Shown here piece by piece: positions 24,576 through 33,200 of a stretch of 64,000 nucleotides of DNA. The notes beneath the pieces are model-generated. The model ran no database searches. It was not told the DNA's origin and saw nothing but the letters and a program-made list of their open reading frames with translations. The number at the start of each line of letters is the position of its first letter. Positions within the stretch are counted from its first letter, which is position 1. The stretch covers positions 62,001-126,000 of the forward strand of contig NZ_JALHRX010000004.1 of assembly GCF_023952475.1 (NCBI RefSeq), written 5' to 3'. The translations under genes and the position numbers were made by a program. This DNA is from Cupriavidus sp. WGlv3 (GTDB lineage Bacteria > Pseudomonadota > Gammaproteobacteria > Burkholderiales > Burkholderiaceae).

Positions 24576-25553
24576 TCAGTCCAGCTTGACGCCAGCCTGC
24601 TCGATGCGCATTACCGCGGATTTGCCGTCGGCTGCCGCCCATTTGCCGAACTCCGCGGGCGACGCCGAAGTCGACACCTCGCTGCCGTTGCCGGCCAGCT
24701 TGGCGCGCAATTGCGGGTCGGCCATCACCTTGGTCGCGGCGGCGAAGAGCTTGTCGCGGATGCCGTCGGGCAGTCCGGCCGGCCCGAACAGTCCGAACCA
24801 GAAAGTAAAGTCAAAGCCCGGCAGGCCCATCTCCGCCAGCGCGGGCAGGCCCGGCGCCACCGCGGAGGGCTTGGGCGTGGTCACGCCGATCATCTTCACC
24901 ACGCCTTGCGTGCCCAGCGGCAGCACCGAGGCCGCGGTGCCGAACGACAATTCCACCTCGCCCGCGGCCACGGCCTGCAGCGCCGGGGCGCCGCCCTTGT
25001 AGGGCACATGGGTCATCTTGGCCCCCGTGGCCTTTTCAAACTGCAGCGCGGCGATATGCGGCGAGCCGCCGATGCCGGACGACGAGTAGTTGAACTTGCC
25101 CGGCTGCGCGCGTGCCTTGGCCACCAGCGTCTTGACGTCGCCGACGTTCAGGTTCTTGTTGACGGCCAGGATCAGCGGCGACACCGTCAGCCGCGTCACC
25201 GGGGTGAAGTCGGTCGCCTTGTAGCGGGCCTTGTACAACTGCTGGTCGATGCCGTACAGCGTGGCCGTGGCCAGTGCCAGCGTGTAGCCGTCCGGCGCGG
25301 CCTGAGCCAGCGCCGCGGAGGCGAGCGTGCTGCCGGCGCCGGGCTTGTTGTCCACCACCACGGTCTGGCCCAGTTCCCTGGACAGCGCTTCGCCGAACAC
25401 GCGGGCGACGAAGTCGGCGGCGCCGGCCGGCGTGTAGCCCACCAGCAGCCGGATCGGCCGGGCCGGATATTCCTGCGCGCCGGCGATGCCCGGCAAGGCC
25501 GCCAGGGTGGCGAGGGCCGCGCCGATGGCAACGCGCCCGAGAGCATGGTTCAT
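24576..25553 (-). CDS. Bug-family periplasmic solute receptor
   Basis: A 325-residue TTT-type receptor. The signal peptide ends GIAGAQ, followed by EYPARPIRLLVGYTPAGAADFVAR, then VPYKGGAPALQAVAAGE and a closing AGVKLD. GGAGACAACC precedes the ATG. It lies downstream of the CaiB-type CoA-transferase gene on the same strand with a 47-bp gap. A role importing the acid that the transferase activates is a reasonable inference. It lacks the usual YDPVKDF motif, having YKATDFTPVTRL at that position. Confidence 0.92.
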   Translation of the reverse strand: MNHALGRVAIGAALATLAALPGIAGAQEYPARPIRLLVGYTPAGAADFVARVFGEALSRELGQTVVVDNKPGAGSTLASAALAQAAPDGYTLALATATLYGIDQQLYKARYKATDFTPVTRLTVSPLILAVNKNLNVGDVKTLVAKARAQPGKFNYSSSGIGGSPHIAALQFEKATGAKMTHVPYKGGAPALQAVAAGEVELSFGTAASVLPLGTQGVVKMIGVTTPKPSAVAPGLPALAEMGLPGFDFTFWFGLFGPAGLPDGIRDKLFAAATKVMADPQLRAKLAGNGSEVSTSASPAEFGKWAAADGKSAVMRIEQAGVKLD

Positions 25554-25600
25554 GGTTGTCTCCTTGTTGTAGTCGCTGCCGCTGTGGTGTCGGGCGGGCT

Positions 25601-26836
25601 TCAGGACGCCACGCTGGCTTCGCGCAAGGCGGCGATGCCGGCGTCGTCGTAGCCCAGCCCGCGCAGGATCTCGTCGGTGTGCTCGCCCGGATCGGGCGCG
25701 GCGCGGGCAAAGCGTTCCGGGTGCGGTGCCGCCGACAGGTTGATCGGCGAGCGCAGCAGCGCAAGCGGCCCCAGCACGGGATGCTCGGCGGGCCGGGTCA
25801 TGCGCAGGTGGCGCACTTGCGCGTCCTCGAAGGCCTGGCCGATATCGAGCACCGGGCCGCACGGCACGCCGGCCGCATTCAGGCGCGCGGTCAGCTCGGC
25901 GGCGGTGAACGCGGCGGTGCACTGGTTGATCGCGGCGTCCAGCCGCCGGCGCTCGGCGGCGCGGCCCGCGGCGGTCTGGAAGGCGGGGTCGTCCAGCAGC
26001 CAGCCGGCCTCGACGGTGCGGCAGAAGTTGGCCCACATCCGGTCAGTGCTTGCGGCGATATTGACCACGCCGTCGCGGCAGCGGTAGGTGCCCATCGGCA
26101 CCAGCGTCGGGTGCGCGTTGCCTTGCTGGGTCGGCACTTCGCCGTCCACCGTGTAGCGGGTGGCCTGGAAATCCAGCTTGTTCAGCATGCCCTCTATCAG
26201 TGAGGTATGCACCCATTGCCCGCGGCCGGTGCGCGCGCGGTGCAGCAGCGCCAGCAGGATGCCCTGGCCCAGGAACATGCCGGCCGTGGTGTCGGAAATG
26301 GCGATGCCGGCGCGCAGCGGCCCCTGGCCGGGCTCGCCGGTGACGGAGCTCAGCCCCGACATGCCCTGCACGATCTGGTCGAGACCCGGGCGCTCGCAGT
26401 AGGGGCCGTCCTGGCCGAAGCCCGAGATGCTGGCCAGGATCACGCGCGGGTTGAGCGCGCTCAGATGATCGTAGGTCAACCCCAGGCGCTCCTTGACCAC
26501 CGAGCGGAAGTTCTCCACCACCACGTCGGCGCGCCGCACCAGTCGCGCCAGCACTTCGGCGCCCTGCGGGGTCTTCAGGTCCAGGCACAGGCTGCGCTTG
26601 TTGCGGTGCAGGTTCTGTTCGTCCGAGCCACGCCGGCGCCCGGTCACCGAGCCGCGGTCCTGCGGCGGCGGCGGCTCGACGCGGATGACGTCAGCGCCCC
26701 AGTCCGACAGCAGGCGCACGGCGGCGGGACCGGCGCGGGCGATGGACAGGTCCAGCACGGTCAGGCCCGACAGCGGCAGGTCGGCGCACGCGGCGCCGGA
26801 AGCGCCAGGGTCGATGCCGGGTGGGAAAGAGGTCAT
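25601..26836 (-). CDS. CaiB/BaiF (class III) CoA-transferase
   Basis: Family III acyl-CoA:carboxylate CoA-transferase of about 411 residues that activates a carboxylic acid with CoA from another acyl-CoA. The family start PLSGLTVLDLSIARAGPAAVRLLSDWGADVIRVEPP is clear. It is followed by NKRSLCLDLKTPQGAEVL, the catalytic-Asp region (LDQIVQGMSGLSSVTGEP) and GQWVHTSLIEGML. The start MTSFPPGIDPG was preferred because the upstream frame is AT-rich non-coding sequence. It shares an operon with a Bug receptor and is divergent from a quinone oxidoreductase-like gene. Confidence 0.9.
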   Translation of the reverse strand: MTSFPPGIDPGASGAACADLPLSGLTVLDLSIARAGPAAVRLLSDWGADVIRVEPPPPQDRGSVTGRRRGSDEQNLHRNKRSLCLDLKTPQGAEVLARLVRRADVVVENFRSVVKERLGLTYDHLSALNPRVILASISGFGQDGPYCERPGLDQIVQGMSGLSSVTGEPGQGPLRAGIAISDTTAGMFLGQGILLALLHRARTGRGQWVHTSLIEGMLNKLDFQATRYTVDGEVPTQQGNAHPTLVPMGTYRCRDGVVNIAASTDRMWANFCRTVEAGWLLDDPAFQTAAGRAAERRRLDAAINQCTAAFTAAELTARLNAAGVPCGPVLDIGQAFEDAQVRHLRMTRPAEHPVLGPLALLRSPINLSAAPHPERFARAAPDPGEHTDEILRGLGYDDAGIAALREASVAS

Positions 26837-26865
26837 GGGAATCCTTGGCAAGTGAATGGACTTGA

Positions 26866-26898
26866 GTATACAAATAATAGATATAAAAATACGTATAC
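26866..26898. promoter_or_regulatory. Paired GTATAC palindromes in the caiB/qor divergent promoter
   Basis: GTATAC occurs at 26866-26871 and again at 26893-26898, 27 bp apart, in an unusually AT-rich stretch just upstream of the CaiB-type gene. FCD-type GntR regulators commonly bind TNGTNNNACNA or TGTATACA-like sites, so this is a candidate operator for the regulator at 23866. The rest of 26837-27076 has no gene. Confidence 0.4.
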
Positions 26899-27076
26899 GG
26901 ACTTTCCATGATGCGAGGCATCGTGGGATCACGTAGGCTGTGTGGGTGTTCGTGGACCCAGCAGCGAGCAGAGCCGCCGCACATTGCCCGCTGAATCGCT
27001 CGGAGTTCGTTGCAATTGACGCCAACATCAGCGAGCACGGGACTGACGCCGATCATGGAAACCCTTCAGGATTTGT

Positions 27077-28057
27077 ATGCTGACAGATGCTATCTGTATT
27101 AACGGGATCGGGGACCCGGACGTGCTGGAGCCCTGCCGGGTAGAGGTTCCGCCGCCGGCCCAGGGCGAGATCCAGCTGCGCCAGTCAGCCATCGGCCTGA
27201 ACTTCGCCGACATCTACCAGCGCAAAGGCGCGCATGGCCCTCACGCCGCGGCGCCGTTCCCTGTCACGCTGGGCTCGGTTGGCGCCGGCGAGGTCGTGGC
27301 GATCGGGCCCGGCGTGGACGGCTTCGAGGTGGGCCAGCGGGTGGCCTGCATGCATCCGGGGGCGTACCAGGTGATCCGCAACGTGCCGGCGGGCCGGCTC
27401 GTGCCCTTGCCCGACGCGATTTCCGCGGAGGTGGCCGGCGCCACGCTGCTGCGCGGCCTGACCGCCGAATACCTGCTGCGCCGGCTCTATGCCGTGCAGC
27501 CGGGCGACGTGGTGCTGGTGCATGCGGCGGCGGGCGGCATGGGCGTACTGCTGTCGCAATGGGCGCGCGCGCTAGGGGCGACCGTGATCGGAACCGTGGG
27601 TAGCGAGGCCAAGCGGGCGGTGGCGCTGGCACACGGCTGCCACCATGTCATCAACTACCGTGAAACCGAGTTCGTCGATGCTGTGCTGGCGCTGACCGGT
27701 GGCGCGGGCGTGGCCGTGGTCTACGACGCCGTTGGCAAGGACGTGTTCGTGTCGTCGCTGCAGTGCCTGCGGCCGTGCGGCATGGCCATCAACTACGGCA
27801 CCGCGTCGGGCGACGTCGAGGCCTTCGACCTGCAGCTGCTGCATGCGCGCTCGCTGATCGTGTCGCGGCCGACGCTGCGTACCTATATCGCCAGCCCTCA
27901 GGCGCTGGCTGCTGCAGCGGCCACCTTGTTCGACGCCGTTGCGGCCGGGCGACTGCGGCTGGAAGTCACGCACCGCTACCCGCTGGCCGCCGTGCGCGAT
28001 GCGCACCGCGACCTGGAAAGCCGCGCCACCACGGGTTCAGCCGTGCTGATCCCCTGA
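27077..28057 (+). CDS. Zinc-free quinone oxidoreductase (QOR/MDR family)
   Basis: NADPH-dependent medium-chain dehydrogenase/reductase of 326 residues that reduces quinones or enones. The N-terminal catalytic domain has LNFADIYQRKG, where zinc-dependent members have a Cys, and no structural-zinc cysteines. The Rossmann motif is VLVHAAAGGMGVLLSQWARALGA, followed by KRAVALAHGCHHVINY, as in QorA. AGGA stands seven bases before the ATG. It starts a three-gene run with a GST and an enoyl-CoA hydratase, which suggests removal of unsaturated or electrophilic intermediates. Confidence 0.88.
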   Translation: MLTDAICINGIGDPDVLEPCRVEVPPPAQGEIQLRQSAIGLNFADIYQRKGAHGPHAAAPFPVTLGSVGAGEVVAIGPGVDGFEVGQRVACMHPGAYQVIRNVPAGRLVPLPDAISAEVAGATLLRGLTAEYLLRRLYAVQPGDVVLVHAAAGGMGVLLSQWARALGATVIGTVGSEAKRAVALAHGCHHVINYRETEFVDAVLALTGGAGVAVVYDAVGKDVFVSSLQCLRPCGMAINYGTASGDVEAFDLQLLHARSLIVSRPTLRTYIASPQALAAAAATLFDAVAAGRLRLEVTHRYPLAAVRDAHRDLESRATTGSAVLIP

Positions 28058-28073
28058 ACCGGGCGAGCACAAC

Positions 28074-28829
28074 ATGAAACTGTTCCATGGCTGGTTGTCG
28101 AGCGCGTCGCGCCGGGTGCGCTTGTGCCTGGCCGAGAAGGGCATCGACTACGACAGCGTGCCGGTCGACCTGGCGGCGCAGGAACAGCACACGCCCGCGT
28201 TCCTGGCAATGAACCCCAACGGCGTGGTGCCGGCACTGGTGCTGGACGATGGCCGCTTCCTCCACGAGAGCGGCACGATTTGCGAATACCTGGACGAGAT
28301 CCGCCCGTTGCCGCCATTGCGGCCCGATGACCCCTACCAGCGCGCGGTGATGCGCAACTTCGTGCGCTGGACCGACGAGAAGGCGCTGCCGAACCTGCTG
28401 GTGCTGAACTGGAGCCTGGCGCTGCAGCCGGTTGCCGCGCAATGGACCGATGCCACGCTGGCCGAGCGGCTGGCGCGCGTCCCCACCGCCGAGCGCCGCG
28501 ACGCATGGCTGCGCATCGCGCGCCAGCCCTATACCGAAGTGGAGAAACGCCGCGCGCTCGAGGCGCTGCTGTTGCTGCTGCCGAAGATGGAAGCGATGCT
28601 GGCCGACGGCGACTGGCTCTTCGGCGCGCGCTATACGCTGGCCGATATCGCCGCGACGCCTTTCGTCGCGCGCATCGCCGAACTGGCGCCCGCCGCGCTA
28701 ACCTCGGCGCCGGCCGTGGCTGCGTGGTGGCAGCGCGCGCAGGCCCGGCCAGCGTTTGCGCAGGCGCGGCTGGAACGCTTCGACATTGCGCTGGCACGCC
28801 GTGGCGCGCCGGTCGCCGATGACCACTGA
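28074..28829 (+). CDS. Glutathione S-transferase family protein
   Basis: A 251-residue GST. The thioredoxin-like N-terminal domain (1-80) has LFHGWLSSASRRVRLCLAEKGI with Ser at the usual catalytic position, the cis-Pro region NGVVPALVLDD and the ESGTICEYL glutathione-binding loop. The C-terminal helical domain ends with DWLFGARYTLADIAATPF, the conserved N-capping motif. It starts 16 bases after the QOR gene and precedes an enoyl-CoA hydratase. It probably conjugates or isomerises an electrophilic substrate of the same pathway. Confidence 0.88.
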   Translation: MKLFHGWLSSASRRVRLCLAEKGIDYDSVPVDLAAQEQHTPAFLAMNPNGVVPALVLDDGRFLHESGTICEYLDEIRPLPPLRPDDPYQRAVMRNFVRWTDEKALPNLLVLNWSLALQPVAAQWTDATLAERLARVPTAERRDAWLRIARQPYTEVEKRRALEALLLLLPKMEAMLADGDWLFGARYTLADIAATPFVARIAELAPAALTSAPAVAAWWQRAQARPAFAQARLERFDIALARRGAPVADDH

Positions 28830-28859
28830 TCCCTGAAGACCCCTACTGGAGAATTGCCC

Positions 28860-29618
28860 ATGCAGACTGATGGTTCCCTGCCTTCGCTCGACATTGCCGG
28901 TCATGTCGCCACGATCACCTTGCGCCGCCCGGAAGTGGCCAACCGCCTGGGGCCGGACGACCTGGCAGAACTGCAGCGGCAGGTCGAGGCGGTCAATGTC
29001 AGCGACGTGCGCGTGCTGCGCCTGTGCAGCAGCGGCAAGTACTTTTGCAGCGGCTTCGATATCGGCCGGCTCGCGGCCGGCCAGCGCGGCGCCGGTTTCG
29101 AGACCCTGGTCAACGCGATGGAAGACTGCCGCGCCGTCACCATTGCCGAGATCCACGGCGGCGTCTACGGCGGCGGCACCGACCTGGCGCTCGCCTGCGA
29201 CTTCCGGCTCGGCACCCACGCGGTCGACATGTTCATGCCCGCGGCGCGGCTGGGCCTGCATTTCTACCAGCGCGGCATGGAACGCTATGTCAGCCGGCTG
29301 GGGCTGAACCACGCCAAGCGCCTGTTCCTGACGGCCGAGCGCATCGATGCCGACGAGATGTTCCGCTGCGGCTTCCTGACCGAACTGCTGCCCGCCGAGG
29401 GCCTGCGCGAACGCGCGGAGCAACTCAGCGACACCGTTGCCGGGCTGGCGCCATTGGCGGTGCAAGGCATGAAGCGGCATTTGAACGCCATCGGCCGCGG
29501 CACGCTGGATGCCGCGGCCCTTGCCGCCGACATCGGCGCGGCCAATGGCTCGCAGGATATCCGCGAAGGTGCGCTGGCCTGGCAGGAAAAGCGCAAGCCA
29601 CGGTTTACGGGAACCTGA
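28860..29618 (+). CDS. Enoyl-CoA hydratase/isomerase family protein
   Basis: Crotonase-superfamily protein of 252 residues. The oxyanion-hole segments are visible as CSSGKYFCSGFDIGRL (about 57-72) and EIHGGVYGGGTDLALACDF (about 97-115). The catalytic Glu positions of true hydratases are not obvious, since GGTDL replaces the usual GGGxEL, so isomerase or hydrolase chemistry is possible. The ATG at 28860 follows GGAGAATTGCCC. It is last in the QOR-GST-ECH run. Confidence 0.85.
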   Translation: MQTDGSLPSLDIAGHVATITLRRPEVANRLGPDDLAELQRQVEAVNVSDVRVLRLCSSGKYFCSGFDIGRLAAGQRGAGFETLVNAMEDCRAVTIAEIHGGVYGGGTDLALACDFRLGTHAVDMFMPAARLGLHFYQRGMERYVSRLGLNHAKRLFLTAERIDADEMFRCGFLTELLPAEGLRERAEQLSDTVAGLAPLAVQGMKRHLNAIGRGTLDAAALAADIGAANGSQDIREGALAWQEKRKPRFTGT

Positions 29619-29690
29619 GCCGTCTATTGGCGCCGCTGCATCACCACGCCATAACCCGCACCTGCGGCGGCGACGCGCCATCTCTCTCCC

Positions 29691-29705
29691 TGGCACATAA
29701 TGTGC
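29691..29705 (+). promoter_or_regulatory. Candidate sigma-54 promoter or 13-bp palindrome upstream of poxR
   Basis: TGGCACATAATGTGC places GG and GC exactly 12 bp apart, as in -24/-12 promoters (consensus TGGCAC-N5-TTGC). It sits 60 bp before the regulator start. GCACAT-A-ATGTGC is also a perfect palindrome, and CATAAT could serve as a sigma-70 -10 box. No upstream activator site is visible nearby, so its nature is undecided. Confidence 0.45.
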
Positions 29706-29765
29706 GTAGCATGCCAGCCGAAAGGCACATTCGAGCGGATCATCCGCCGGCACTGAGGGGAGACA

Positions 29766-31487
29766 ATGAGCAGTTCAACCGACAAGTTCTCGGCCACCAT
29801 GCGCGATGGCCTGGCCGATCTTGCCCGCCGCCTGCGCTTCGCCATGGAGGAGGGCACGATCTGGCTGGACGAGCAGCGCATGATCCTGATCCACACCGCA
29901 GCGCTGGCCGCGCTGCGCAAGGAACTGGTGGACACCCTGGGCATGGAGCGCGCGCGCGGGCTGTTCACGCGCATGGGCTTTCATTCGGGCATGCGCGATG
30001 CCGAAGTGGCCAGGAAACTGCGCGCGGGCCACAGCGACTTCGGCCAGCTCGAGATCGGCCCTTGCCTGCATACCATCGAGGGGGTGGTGCGGGTCACGCC
30101 GGTCAAGGTCGATATCGACATCGCCGCCGGCATCTACGACGGCGAGTTCCTGTGGGAAGACTCGTTCGAGGGAGACGTGCACCGGCAGCTGTTCGGCATC
30201 GTGGACCAGCCTGCCTGCTGGATGCAGATCGGCTATGCCACCGGCTACACCTCGGCGCTGATGGGCCGCACCATCCTGTATCGCGAGGTCGAGTGCATTG
30301 CCTGCGGGCATCCGCATTGCCGCATCGTCGGCAAGCCGGTGGAAGCCTGGGAAGATGGCGCGCAGGCCCTGGCGCTGTACCAGCCCGACCCCGTGATCGA
30401 GACCCTGATCGCCTTGCAGAGCGAGGTCGAGCACCTGCGCGCGCTGCAGGGCGGGGCGGCTACGCCGGCCGACCTGGTCGGCACCTCGCCCGGCTTTCGC
30501 GCGGCGTGGGACCTGCTGCAGCGTGCGGCCGCCAGCAACGTGACGGTGCTGCTGCTGGGCGAGACCGGCGTGGGCAAGGAGCGCTTCGCGCAGGCCTTGC
30601 ACGGCGTGAGCGCGCGCGCCGACAAGCCCTTCGTCGCGGTGAACTGCGCGGCGATTCCCGATGAACTGATCGAGTCCGAGCTGTTTGGCGTGGAGAAGGG
30701 CGCCTTCACGGGCGCGACCCAGTCGCGGCCCGGCCGCTTCGAGCGCGCGCATGGCGGCACCTTGTTCCTGGATGAACTGGGCGAGCTCTCGGCCTCGGCG
30801 CAGTCCAAGCTGCTGCGCGTGCTGCAGGAGGGCGAGGTCGAGCGCGTGGGCGGCACCGCTGCGCGCAAGGTCGACGTGCGGCTGGTGGCCGCCACCAACG
30901 TCGACCTCGCCGAAGCGGTGAAGCAGGGCACCTTCCGCAAGGACCTGTACTACCGCCTCAACGTCTACCCGGTCACGATACCGCCGCTGCGCGAACGGCT
31001 CGACGATATCCGTCCGCTGGCGGAGCGCTTCGTGGCCCGCTACGGCGCGCGCCACGGCAAGCGCATCGTCGGCATCACCGACCGTGCGCTGGCCGAACTG
31101 CGCCACTATGACTGGCCCGGCAACGTGCGCGAACTGGAGAACGTGATCGAGCGCGGCGTGATCCTGGCCAGCCACGGCGGCCAGATCGGCGCCGACCACC
31201 TGTTCCTGCCGGGCACCGTGGCGCCGCCGCTGGATACCGCGCCACGGCTGGGCGCGGGCGGCACGCTGCCGGACCTGCGCGAGGCCGCGGTCCATGCGCT
31301 GCTGGACCAGATGTCGAGTCAGCAGCTGGCGCTGGGCGATGTCGAGACCGTGCTGATGGAGGCCGCCATGCAGCGCGCCGACGGCAACATGAGCCAGGCC
31401 GCGCGGCTGCTGGGGATTACGCGGCCGCAGCTGGCGTATCGGTGGAAGACGCGGGGTGCGCGCGGGGGGAATGGGCAGGGCGACTGA
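29766..31487 (+). CDS. poxR: Sigma-54-dependent phenol-responsive activator (PoxR/DmpR type)
   Basis: Aromatic-sensing NtrC-family activator of 573 residues. The XylR-N/V4R sensor domain covers about residues 15-215, with the zinc-site cysteines in CIACGHPHCRIVGKP. A short linker leads to the AAA+ sigma-54 domain (about 238-475: GETGVGKERFAQALHG Walker A, ESELFGVEKGAFTGA with the GAFTGA loop, GGTLFLDELGEL Walker B). A Fis-type HTH lies at the C-terminus (NMSQAARLLGITRPQLAYRWK). It is directly upstream of phenol hydroxylase genes and co-oriented with them, so it should activate their sigma-54 promoter when phenol binds. It could equally be called DmpR. Confidence 0.92.
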   Translation: MSSSTDKFSATMRDGLADLARRLRFAMEEGTIWLDEQRMILIHTAALAALRKELVDTLGMERARGLFTRMGFHSGMRDAEVARKLRAGHSDFGQLEIGPCLHTIEGVVRVTPVKVDIDIAAGIYDGEFLWEDSFEGDVHRQLFGIVDQPACWMQIGYATGYTSALMGRTILYREVECIACGHPHCRIVGKPVEAWEDGAQALALYQPDPVIETLIALQSEVEHLRALQGGAATPADLVGTSPGFRAAWDLLQRAAASNVTVLLLGETGVGKERFAQALHGVSARADKPFVAVNCAAIPDELIESELFGVEKGAFTGATQSRPGRFERAHGGTLFLDELGELSASAQSKLLRVLQEGEVERVGGTAARKVDVRLVAATNVDLAEAVKQGTFRKDLYYRLNVYPVTIPPLRERLDDIRPLAERFVARYGARHGKRIVGITDRALAELRHYDWPGNVRELENVIERGVILASHGGQIGADHLFLPGTVAPPLDTAPRLGAGGTLPDLREAAVHALLDQMSSQQLALGDVETVLMEAAMQRADGNMSQAARLLGITRPQLAYRWKTRGARGGNGQGD

Positions 31488-31519
31488 GGCCGCGCTTCCT
31501 TTCCCTTCCGCTTTTCCAT

Positions 31520-31535
31520 TTGATCATTTGATGCA
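31520..31535. promoter_or_regulatory. UAS-like site, distal (PoxR binding candidate)
   Basis: TTGATCATTTGATGCA matches the first 13 positions of the strong site 188 bp downstream. It resembles the XylR/DmpR upstream activating consensus TTGATCAATTGATCAA. It lies just after the poxR stop codon and more than 300 bp from the promoter, so it may be a relic or an auxiliary site. Confidence 0.5.
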
Positions 31536-31707
31536 TGCGCTCCCGGGCCGTGCATCGCCCTGCATCCGCACGATGCTGCGCAGCGCGAGCGATTTTCCGC
31601 TGACGGATCAAGCCCTTTCCTTCTCCTGTCCCGCATGCGCTGCTGCGCCGCAGCGCCATCGCCCCCTTCGTTTCATGCTGCCCGCAAACGCCCGCCCGGC
31701 GGGGCTT

Positions 31708-31723
31708 TTGATCATTTGATCAA
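31708..31723. promoter_or_regulatory. Strong upstream activating sequence for PoxR
   Basis: TTGATCATTTGATCAA is a near-perfect palindrome, one base off the DmpR/XylR consensus TTGATCAATTGATCAA. Its centre is about 150 bp upstream of the predicted start of the sigma-54 promoter at 31843, the distance normal for enhancer sites of this regulator class. Confidence 0.85.
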
Positions 31724-31737
31724 GGCGCGCGGACCGC

Positions 31738-31753
31738 TTCATCAATTCATCGA
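31738..31753. promoter_or_regulatory. Degenerate second upstream activating sequence
   Basis: TTCATCAATTCATCGA keeps the ATCAATTNATC core of the PoxR/DmpR consensus. Its centre is 30 bp, three helical turns, from the strong site, which is the usual arrangement of paired XylR/DmpR sites. Confidence 0.6.
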
Positions 31754-31842
31754 TGGCTGTCGTGCCCGCCGTTTCGGGTAAACGCGCACGCTGGCCCCCG
31801 CCGATTCCCGGAAACCCTTGTCCCACAACGCCTTGCGGCCGC

Positions 31843-31857
31843 TGGCACGGTCTTCGC
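31843..31857 (+). promoter_or_regulatory. Sigma-54 promoter of the phenol hydroxylase operon
   Basis: TGGCACGGTCTTCGC fits the -24/-12 consensus TGGCACG-N4-TTGC at every position but one, with GG and GC exactly 12 bp apart. It lies about 40 bp before the first structural gene, downstream of the two activator sites. The remaining 31488-31894 interval has no coding capacity I can support. Confidence 0.88.
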
Positions 31858-31894
31858 AGTAAGGCCCGCGTCCAGCCACCCCGAGGAGCGCGCC

Positions 31895-32119
31895 ATGACC
31901 ACCCCGTCCGTCCCGTTGTTCGAAGCCACGCCGCGCTATGTGCGGGTTGAGGGCCGTACCCCGGAAGGGTTTGTGCAATTCGCCTTCAGCGTGGCCGACC
32001 CCGAGCTCAACGTCGAACTGATCATGCCGGAGCCGATGTTCGAAGCCTTCTGCTGCGTCAACCGCGTGCGCTTCCTGCCTGCGCTCGAAGCCTCGCCGCA
32101 GCCCGAAGCCGACGACTGA
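31895..32119 (+). CDS. dmpK: Phenol hydroxylase assembly subunit P0 (DmpK/PoxA)
   Basis: A 74-residue protein at the head of the phenol hydroxylase operon. The pattern FVQFAFSVADPELNVELIMPE is that of DmpK, the small protein thought to help load iron into the oxygenase. There is no membrane segment. The gene lies about 40 bp after the sigma-54 promoter and is followed at 60 bp by the P1 subunit gene. Family membership is supported both by sequence and by its invariant first position in dmp/pox-type operons. Confidence 0.88.
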   Translation: MTTPSVPLFEATPRYVRVEGRTPEGFVQFAFSVADPELNVELIMPEPMFEAFCCVNRVRFLPALEASPQPEADD

Positions 32120-32179
32120 AGCGGCTCGTCCACCCGCCGCCACCGCATCACAAAGAGAAGGGATACAGGAGACCAAGCG

Positions 32180-33175
32180 ATGCAAGTCGATATCAAGACC
32201 CAGCAGATCCAGCCGCTGCGCCAGACCTACGGCCATGTCGCGCGCCGTTTCGGCGACAAGCCGGCGTCGCGCTACCAGGAGGCGACCTACGACGTGCAGT
32301 CGGAGGTGAACTTCCACTACCGCCCCACCTGGGACCCCGGCTTCGAGCTGTACGACAAGCGCCGCACCGCGATCGTGATGCAGGACTGGTATGCGCTGAA
32401 GGACCCGCGCCAGTTTTACTACGGCGCCTACGTGACCGCGCGCGGGCGCCAGCAGGACGCCGCCGAGAAGAGCTTTGCCTTCGTCGAGAAGCGCGGCCTG
32501 CTGCAGGCGCTGCCGGCCGAATGGCAGGAGCGCCTGGCCACCGGCCTGCTGCCGCTGCGCCACGTGGAGTGGGGCGCCAACATGAACAACTTCTACTGCG
32601 CCGACTACGGCTGGGGCACGGCGATCACGCAGGCCTGCACCTATTGCGCCATGGATCGCCTGGGCATTGCCCAGTACCTGTCGCGCATCGGCATGCTGCT
32701 CGATGGCAATACCGGCGTCGCGCTGGAGCGGGCCAGGGTGGCCTGGCTGGAGGGCGCCGCGTGGCAGCCGCTGCGCCGCTTCGTCGAACACACCTTTGTC
32801 ACCGCGGACTGGTTCGAGACCTTCGTGGTCCAGAACCTGGTGCTCGACGGGATGCTCTACCCGCTGGTCTACCAGCACGCCGATGCGGTCATCGCGCGCG
32901 CCTGCGGCACCGGGCTGGCGGTGCTGACCGAGTTCATGAACGACTGGCGCGACGAGCATGCGCGCTGGGTCGACGCGGTGGTCCAGGCCGCCGCGGCCGA
33001 GTCCGATGCCAACCGCGTGCTGCTGTCCGGCTGGGCGCATGCCGCCGCCGCGCAGGTGGCCGAAGCGCTGGTGCCGGTCGCCAACGCACTGACCGGCGCC
33101 GATGGCGCGCAGATGGTCGCGCTGTGCCGCGAGCAGCTTGCAGTGCGGTTGAGCAAGCTTGGCCTTGCCGCCTGA
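32180..33175 (+). CDS. dmpL: Phenol hydroxylase oxygenase beta subunit P1 (DmpL/PoxB)
   Basis: Structural beta subunit (331 residues) of the multicomponent diiron phenol hydroxylase. It pairs with the alpha subunit but has no metal ligands. N-terminal YGHVARRFGDKPASRYQEATYD, the central WGANMNNFYCADYGWGTAIT and the C-terminal helices are characteristic. It follows an AGGAGACCAAGCG ribosome binding site. With P3 and P4 it forms the oxygenase core that hydroxylates phenol to catechol in the cytosol. Confidence 0.93.
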   Translation: MQVDIKTQQIQPLRQTYGHVARRFGDKPASRYQEATYDVQSEVNFHYRPTWDPGFELYDKRRTAIVMQDWYALKDPRQFYYGAYVTARGRQQDAAEKSFAFVEKRGLLQALPAEWQERLATGLLPLRHVEWGANMNNFYCADYGWGTAITQACTYCAMDRLGIAQYLSRIGMLLDGNTGVALERARVAWLEGAAWQPLRRFVEHTFVTADWFETFVVQNLVLDGMLYPLVYQHADAVIARACGTGLAVLTEFMNDWRDEHARWVDAVVQAAAAESDANRVLLSGWAHAAAAQVAEALVPVANALTGADGAQMVALCREQLAVRLSKLGLAA

Positions 33176-33200
33176 CCCCACGGACCCACGGAGCCCACCC

